From JAICIG01 sp035532215 (GTDB taxonomy: Bacteria; Planctomycetota; Planctomycetia; Pirellulales; JAICIG01), in assembly GCA_035532215.1 (NCBI GenBank), contig DATKRK010000032.1, forward strand, positions 1 to 8,744: 8,744 bases of DNA, written 5' to 3'. Of this stretch, positions 5,393 to 8,744 are shown one piece after another; the first letter of the stretch is position 1, and each line of letters opens with the position of its first letter. The position numbers and the translations under genes were made by a program. Below the pieces are notes generated by a model that was not told where the DNA came from, did no database searches, and worked only from the letters and a program-made list of their open reading frames with translations.

Positions 5393-5728
5393 ATGGTCTA
5401 TTTTGTCGTTACCCAAGACGGTAATTCGATGCTCAAACTTCCGACTGCCGACGGCGAAGAGGCCCTGGCTGTATTTGAAACCTACGAGGATGCCAGTGAG
5501 TTCATCGCAGGCGCCAGGGATTCGTTCGGTTGGCGGCCGGACCGTCGAGACGACGGCGGCGCGGAAATAATGCTCTACAAGGGGCTCCGGGAAGTTGGGA
5601 CGAAATATCTAGCCGTAAATCCACGTTACGGCGAAACGCCTACTCGGCTGATTCTCGTTGCAGAAGCTTTGGACAACGTGACTCGGAAGCCAGCTCGGAC
5701 ATTCTGGTCGCAAGGTGACTCTCCATAA
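5393..5728 (+). CDS. Hypothetical 111-aa cytoplasmic protein
   Basis: The product begins MVYFVVTQDGNSMLKLPTAD, continues with EEALAVFETYEDASEFI and has a GW motif, then a region with LYKGLREVGTKYLAVNP and RLILVAEALDN. The alternating strand and helix pattern suggests a small alpha/beta fold, in which a first strand leads to a helix carrying YEDASEFI. It has no signal peptide or membrane segment. I chose ATG 5393 because GAGGG (5381-5385) stands 7 nt before it; in-frame starts at 5366 (ATG) and 5357 (TTG) lack a site. Family unknown. The last 89 bp overlap the convergent gene ending at 5640, so the C-terminal tail (after about residue 82) may be a stop-codon read-on rather than a conserved part. 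Confidence 0.65.
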   Translation: MVYFVVTQDGNSMLKLPTADGEEALAVFETYEDASEFIAGARDSFGWRPDRRDDGGAEIMLYKGLREVGTKYLAVNPRYGETPTRLILVAEALDNVTRKPARTFWSQGDSP

Positions 5729-5996
5729 TACGGAACTTCTCTTCGTGGCTCGCTTCCAAAATGCCGCTCTTCCTCTGCCAAGCGCGGTAGTCCGTGCCGT
5801 AAAAGTCGCTCAATTCGCGGGCCAACTCCTCGGCAAAGGCGTCGTACTCGACTTGGTCCATTTGTAGGGCGGCCAAGACTTCAGAATCGGGCTCAAATTG
5901 CGCTTCGTGCCGGTCCATCGAGAGAGCCTGCTGCGCAGAAACGTCCTCGGCGTTCACAAGCGGCGGACCATTCAAGAGCAAATCTTGTTCGGACAT
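5640..5996 (-). CDS. Hypothetical 118-aa acidic protein
   Basis: Starts at ATG 5996 with an AGGTG site 6 nt upstream. The N-terminal half is acidic and polar (MSEQDLLLNGPPLVNAEDVS), and the middle (residues ~47-80, VEYDAFAEELARELSDFYG then YRAWQRKSG) is clearly helical and protein-like. No membrane segment or signal peptide. I do not recognise the family. It converges on the gene 5393-5728 and overlaps it by 89 bp, an unusually long tail-to-tail overlap; its final ~30 residues are the less certain part. A promoter candidate lies about 40 bp upstream. Confidence 0.6.
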   Translation of the reverse strand: MSEQDLLLNGPPLVNAEDVSAQQALSMDRHEAQFEPDSEVLAALQMDQVEYDAFAEELARELSDFYGTDYRAWQRKSGILEASHEEKFRIMESHLATRMSELASESRCPKLLQRESAE

Positions 5997-6035
5997 TGCA
6001 ACACCTGCAAAAAGACCGCACTATCTCGGCGCTGA

Positions 6036-6065
6036 ATAGTAACGCCTCGCGACACTGTCGGGCAA
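6036..6065 (-). promoter_or_regulatory. Candidate promoter for the 118-aa acidic protein
   Basis: Minus-strand TTGCCC (6060-6065) and TACTAT (6036-6041) with an 18-bp spacer, each 4 of 6 to consensus, about 40 bp before the ATG at 5996. The remainder of the 346-bp divergent gap (5997-6342) shows no other gene or clear signal. Confidence 0.3.
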
Positions 6066-6342
6066 GGTGCCTTTCTCGCCTTCGCGCGTTGCCGCTGCTA
6101 AAATGCACGTGTCCGGGCTTATCGATCGGACTAGCTAGCAAAGCGTTCCACGTAACGGCGCCGGCATGCGGTTTTTCGAGACCTCGATCGCGGGTGCCCC
6201 CACTAATCCCGCTCAGGCGCGCCTCCGCGTGAGACGCGCGATCTTGCGGCTCGTTCCAAGTTGACGCTGCATCGCCGCTCGCGGAAACTTGGTGCGGCGC
6301 CGGGAGCGCCGATTTGCAAACCGTACGCGAGGAGAAGTTTCC

Positions 6343-6671
6343 TTGGATTTCCAGATAGGCCGATTCAGCCTCGTCTCTCGACTGTTGTTCGCCGCTGTGC
6401 TGCTGGCAACGTTGCGGCAATCGGCGTTTGCCGCCGAACAAGACAAGCCGTCGGCGCCCTTCGGCCTGGAAAAGCGAACGGCTTGGACTACGTCGCGCGT
6501 CGTCGGCTCGCCCGATCCGGCGCCGCCGCTGAAGGCCGTGCGGGCGTTCGAGAAGCTGTCGTTCGCCAACCCGCTCTATATCATCGCCGAGCCGGGCGCC
6601 GCGAAAGGCCAGCAAGAGCGACTGCTCGTCGTCGAACAGCACGGCAAGCTTCTCGCGTTCGCCAACGATCC
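6343..6671 (+). pseudogene. Truncated secreted glucose/sorbosone dehydrogenase-like protein
   Basis: A TTG start at 6343 follows GGAGA (6331-6335). The N-terminus is a signal peptide (RFSLVSRLLFAAVLLATL, cleaved after AFAA). The mature part has GLEKRTAWTTSRVVGSPDP, then FEKLSFANPLYIIAEPG, LLVVEQHGKLLAFANDP. This is the usual entry into the six-bladed beta-propeller of planctomycete proteins related to PQQ-dependent soluble glucose/sorbosone dehydrogenases: the first strand, LxxxEPG, and the (L/V)VVEQxGK(I/L)xxF strand. Those proteins usually exceed 400 residues; here coding ends after ~110 codons where the repeat block starts, and no further propeller blade is found beyond copy 2 of the repeat. 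Catalytic residues and cofactor ligands lie in the missing part. An in-frame TTG at 6289 is a poorer start. Read-through into the repeat would stop near 6732. Confidence 0.7.
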
Positions 6672-6701
6672 GGGGCCGGAAAAGGTGGGGCCGGAAAAGG
6701 T
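6672..6701 (+). repeat. 15-bp tandem duplication at repeat entry
   Basis: GGGGCCGGAAAAGGT occurs at 6672-6686 and 6687-6701. The second unit is the beginning of the ~500-bp repeat and palindrome copy D; the first is an extra partial copy directly at the break of the GSDH-like gene. Confidence 0.88.
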
Positions 6702-6740
6702 GTCAGGAACCGATTTTCTTATTGGTTCCTGACTCCTTTT
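6695..6740 (+). repeat. 46-bp palindrome, copy D
   Basis: Identical to copies A and B, with the same arm mismatch; forms the left end of copy 2 of the ~500-bp repeat. Confidence 0.93.
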
Positions 6741-7070
6741 ACGCCGCGGCGGCTTGCTCGCAATCGCAAGCGATTCGGGCTGTTGCGGCTCGTCTCACGG
6801 GGCAAGCCGCTTTGCGGTTAACGTTGCCAGCCGCCGAACGAAGAAAGGCCGCACGCCATGTCCATCAGCCGCCAACGAAAATTGCGGATCGAACAGCGTC
6901 AGAGGCAAGAATCCGTGGATGGTTATGACGCTGATTCGCGGGGCCACGGTTGCGTTTTCGAGGCACGGCCGGGCAAATAAATGGGCTGCTGTCGAGCGAA
7001 AAAGGCCCTGGCCCACCGCGGCGGAGTGAGGGCCAGGCGAGTCATTTACCCGGTGCGGAGCGTGGTTATC

Positions 7071-7150
7071 CGTTGCTCCGTAGCCGCGGACTTCCAGTCC
7101 GTCTCGCGCCCGTTGCTCCGTAGCCGCGGACTTCCAGTCCGTCTCCCGCC
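7071..7150 (+). repeat. 40-bp tandem duplication in repeat copy 2
   Basis: Units 7071-7110 and 7111-7150 match those at 1525-1604; the only internal difference is G to C at 7146. Each holds CGGAC-TTCCA-GTCCG. Confidence 0.88.
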
Positions 7151-7242
7151 GAGTGACGGACCGGAGGTCCATCCTACGGTTACTCGGCGAGCATCCGGCG
7201 AAGGCCGTTCTATCGCGAATGATCTCGTCCGCGCATTGCAGC

Positions 7243-7280
7243 GTGCATTTTTTTGCCCGGAAATGCCCGAAAAAATGCAC
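7243..7280. other. A/T-rich-arm hairpin in gene-free stretch
   Basis: GTGCATTTTTT (7243-7253) pairs perfectly with AAAAAATGCAC (7270-7280) around a 16-nt loop. The T-run is inside the stem, so it is not a standard terminator on either strand. The stretch 7191-7536 holds this, the hairpin cluster at 7401-7430, and no gene I can support. Confidence 0.5.
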
Positions 7281-7400
7281 GTCTGCATTTGCTCTGCAGC
7301 CGGAATCGCCCACGGACTCCGCTGAGGAGCCGACTTATTGAGCTTCCTTCGACGCCGCAGAGGCGGCTGGGAACGCGCGTCGGCCGACTATGATTTTAGG

Positions 7401-7430
7401 GCTCGCGAGCGCGTGCAGACGGCTGCACGC
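7401..7430. other. Adjacent palindromes
   Basis: GCTCGCGAGC (7401-7410) is a perfect 10-bp palindrome, directly followed by an 8-bp-stem hairpin with a 4-nt loop: GCGTGCAG (7411-7418), ACGG, CTGCACGC (7423-7430). No role can be assigned. Confidence 0.45.
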
Positions 7431-7536
7431 ACGTTTCGAACCGGGGCGCACGCGGCATCCGCAGCCTGGCCGACGGGCTGGCTCGCTGGCCCAGTTGAGC
7501 GCTCGGCAGAAACGGCCTTTCGCGCCGGACAAGAGC

Positions 7537-7565
7537 GTGACAATGAGACAACCGATTGGTACGAT
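7537..7565 (+). promoter_or_regulatory. Candidate promoter for the five-helix membrane protein
   Basis: GTGACA (7537-7542, 5 of 6) and TACGAT (7560-7565, 4 of 6) are 17 bp apart. The leader to the start at 7674 would be about 100 nt and contains the hairpin at 7605-7623. Confidence 0.35.
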
Positions 7566-7604
7566 ACGACTTGTCACGATCCACGACCTGCAAGTTAGGC
7601 CGCA

Positions 7605-7623
7605 CACCTGTGGCCTACAGGTG
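7605..7623 (+). other. Leader hairpin
   Basis: CACCTGT (7605-7611) pairs with ACAGGTG (7617-7623) over a 5-nt loop, 50 bp before the membrane protein start. It could stabilise the 5' leader or end upstream transcription; no T-tract follows. Confidence 0.35.
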
Positions 7624-7673
7624 ATAGGCAGAAACTTCGTAAAAACAAGTTCGGCGCAGAGGGAGATGTGCCC

Positions 7674-8177
7674 ATGGAGAAATGGCCTGCTTGGTCAGCC
7701 CCGCTGCTGGGCGCCTGCGGCGGCGGCATCGCCGGGCTTGCGCTGACGGGAGATCCCCGCTTTCCTTTCCCGCCCGTGTACGCAACGCTCGGCGGAATCG
7801 CGCTGGGAGTGCTGGCCGGCGTGATTGTCTGGCTTCAGGACAAACTTCGGCCGGCTGTTGATACGCCGCCGTCCGTTGCGACTCGACGGGCCGTCTACGC
7901 CCCTTCGTCCCGCCGGGCAGGCTTCCTCTACATGGCGGCAGGGATCGGCTGTCTGGCGGCAAACCACGCTTTGGTGGCGGCCGCCGGGAAAAAGTTGCTC
8001 CCGCTGGTGCTCGGCGGTTCTTTGTTTTTGGTGGTGGGGTTGGCGGGCGTCGTATTGCCGCAGGTCCTTACGGCAGGGGCCACAGGCGAGCGGGTTCCTT
8101 GGTGGGGCCATCTGGTCGGCGGGATATTGGCAGTGGCAGGCTTGGCGCTGGGGATTTATTTGTGGCTGGCTGTCTAA
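7674..8177 (+). CDS. Integral membrane protein, about five helices
   Basis: The 167-aa product has hydrophobic, Gly/Ala-rich segments at about residues 7-24, 35-54 (YATLGGIALGVLAGVIVWL), 83-103, 108-133 (LVLGGSLFLVVGLAGVVLP) and 145-166 (LVGGILAVAGLALGIYLWL). A basic, Pro-containing loop at 55-82 is probably cytoplasmic. ATG 7674 is chosen because AGGGAG (7660-7665) stands 8 nt before it; GTG 7668 is too close to that site. I recognise no family or catalytic motif; polar residues within helices are few, which argues against an ion channel or enzyme but does not exclude a transport accessory. The stop TAA is only 11 bp before palindrome copy E. Confidence 0.75.
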   Translation: MEKWPAWSAPLLGACGGGIAGLALTGDPRFPFPPVYATLGGIALGVLAGVIVWLQDKLRPAVDTPPSVATRRAVYAPSSRRAGFLYMAAGIGCLAANHALVAAAGKKLLPLVLGGSLFLVVGLAGVVLPQVLTAGATGERVPWWGHLVGGILAVAGLALGIYLWLAV

Positions 8178-8188
8178 TGACGGTGGAG

Positions 8189-8234
8189 AAAAGGTGTCAG
8201 GAACCGATAAGCAAATCGGTTCCTGACACCTTTT
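8189..8234 (-). repeat. 46-bp palindrome, copy E (reverse orientation)
   Basis: Arms AAAAGGTGTCAGGAACC and GGTTCCTGACACCTTTT are perfect over 17 bp. The centre GATAAGCAAATC is the reverse complement of the centre type in copies A-D (GATTTGCTTATC), so this copy is inverted relative to them. Preceded by TGGAG, as is copy F. Confidence 0.93.
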
Positions 8235-8274
8235 CCTCCCCCAGGACGATGAAGGGGAAGAAACATCCAATCGC

Positions 8275-8556
8275 GTGACACCAGCCGATTTCCTGAATTT
8301 AGGCGAGCACCTTTGGTACTTATCCAACCCGCCAAGGGCGCCCGTCGACAGCATCGTTAAGGCGATTCGCAATTTTCTAGGCAAGCTGGATTCATGTGAA
8401 TTACCGGCGACTCGCGCGGCGGCGAGTCAAATGGCGAACCTCAATTTAACCTACGATCTGCGTACAAATTTGATTTCGTTGACATCATTGCGGGACTTGG
8501 CGGTTATGATGATTCCAATTCGTAGCGCGCTGGAGGCCGAAGCGAAATCGAAGTAG
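8275..8556 (+). CDS. Hypothetical 93-aa protein, possibly 5'-truncated
   Basis: A GTG at 8275 opens a frame of 93 residues with protein-like features: an amphipathic start (TPADFLNLGEHLWYLSNPP), a helix with IVKAIRNFLGKL, and a C-terminal LRDLAVMMIPIRSALEAEA. Protein-like acidic codons (DDEGEE) continue upstream of the GTG until an in-frame stop at 8224-8226 inside palindrome copy E, with no ATG available and no good ribosome binding site. The native N-terminus may therefore have been removed by the palindrome, leaving a remnant; a genuine GTG start is the alternative. No family recognised and no membrane segment. It is bracketed by copies E and F in the same orientation. Confidence 0.45.
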   Translation: MTPADFLNLGEHLWYLSNPPRAPVDSIVKAIRNFLGKLDSCELPATRAAASQMANLNLTYDLRTNLISLTSLRDLAVMMIPIRSALEAEAKSK

Positions 8557-8575
8557 AAGATGCATAACCATGGAG

Positions 8576-8616
8576 AAAAGGTGTCAGGAACCAATAAGCA
8601 AATCGGTTCCTGACAC
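8576..8616 (-). repeat. Palindrome copy F, truncated (reverse orientation)
   Basis: AAAAGGTGTCAGGAACC, centre AATAAGCAAATC, then GGTTCCTGACAC, after which the CTTTT end is missing. Same orientation and TGGAG flank as copy E. Beyond it, 8617-8744 contains no gene or signal that I can support. Confidence 0.88.
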
Positions 8617-8744
8617 GAATGGCACTGCCGTATGGCGGGCAAGGACTTGCGGCGAGGCGCGGAGTCGGCAAGAATTTCCCTCGGCGCGAATCGCCGGCGC
8701 AGCGTGCCTGCGGAATTTGAAAAAAATCCGCACGCCGTTCGCGC

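Larger units (their letters stand above)
6690..7190 (+). repeat. ~500-bp interspersed repeat, copy 2
   Basis: Collinear with 1141-1644 from GCCGGAAAAGG to TTACTCGGCGA. Differences are scattered substitutions, a 2-bp deletion near 6791, and a cluster around 6955-7025 where the inner sequence of the GGCCCT/AGGGCC hairpin has changed while its outer arms are kept. It interrupts the GSDH-like gene. Confidence 0.9.

Noticed and set aside
6858..6980. 40-codon ORF inside repeat copy 2 (MSISRQRKLRIEQRQRQESV...), with a longer 75-codon counterpart at 1310-1537
   Set aside because: The frame is not preserved between the two repeat copies: they shift relative to each other near the 3' end and stop at different places. 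Base differences include non-conservative codon changes (Ile to Glu). No clear ribosome binding site at proper spacing is common to both.
7338..7598. Plus-strand ORFs in the 7191-7673 gap
   Set aside because: They lack ribosome binding sites, several frames are open at once as expected at this GC content, and the products have no recognisable pattern.

Overview
The window is a GC-rich, gene-poor stretch of a bacterial chromosome, most probably from a planctomycete (Pirellulales-like). This assignment is an inference. It rests on the N-terminus of a secreted glucose/sorbosone-dehydrogenase-type protein of the kind common in Planctomycetes, on exported proteins of no familiar family, on wide gene spacing, and on many copies of a GTGTCAGGAACC palindrome. 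No rRNA, tRNA, CRISPR array or intact transposase is visible.

Left part (1-1973): a pair of small hairpins; the first 21 codons of an IS5-like transposase cut off by a 46-bp palindrome; a small stand-alone protein resembling elongation factor Tu domain 2; a 265-bp MITE-like element with perfect 19-bp terminal inverted repeats (723-987); two REP-like hairpins; copy 1 of a ~500-bp interspersed repeat (1141-1644) that starts with a palindrome and is followed by another; and the 3' remnant of an unknown gene.

Middle (1974-4927), the most distinctive region: two consecutive minus-strand genes encode exported proteins (496 and 324 aa) with matching MRRVL-type signal peptides. Both carry C-terminal tandem repeats of exactly 22 residues built around GNQT. 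The upstream protein also holds an internal helical duplication and a Gly/Tyr-rich tail. The downstream one has what looks like an XRE-type helix-turn-helix behind its signal peptide, an odd combination. A sigma70-like promoter and a 14-bp perfect palindrome precede the first gene, and another promoter candidate lies between the two.

Right part (4928-8744): a small two-helix membrane protein with a strong promoter; two hypothetical genes that converge and overlap by 89 bp; a signal-peptide-bearing GSDH-like gene broken off after ~110 codons where copy 2 of the ~500-bp repeat (6690-7190) begins; a ~480-bp gene-free stretch with several hairpins; a five-helix membrane protein; and a short ORF bracketed by two further palindromes.

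Overall, the six palindromes repeatedly sit at points where genes are broken or begin, so the region looks shaped by repeat insertion and deletion. The paired 22-residue-repeat exported proteins are the best candidate here for an undescribed system. Their function cannot be told from sequence alone; a cell-surface or fibre-forming role is only a hypothesis.
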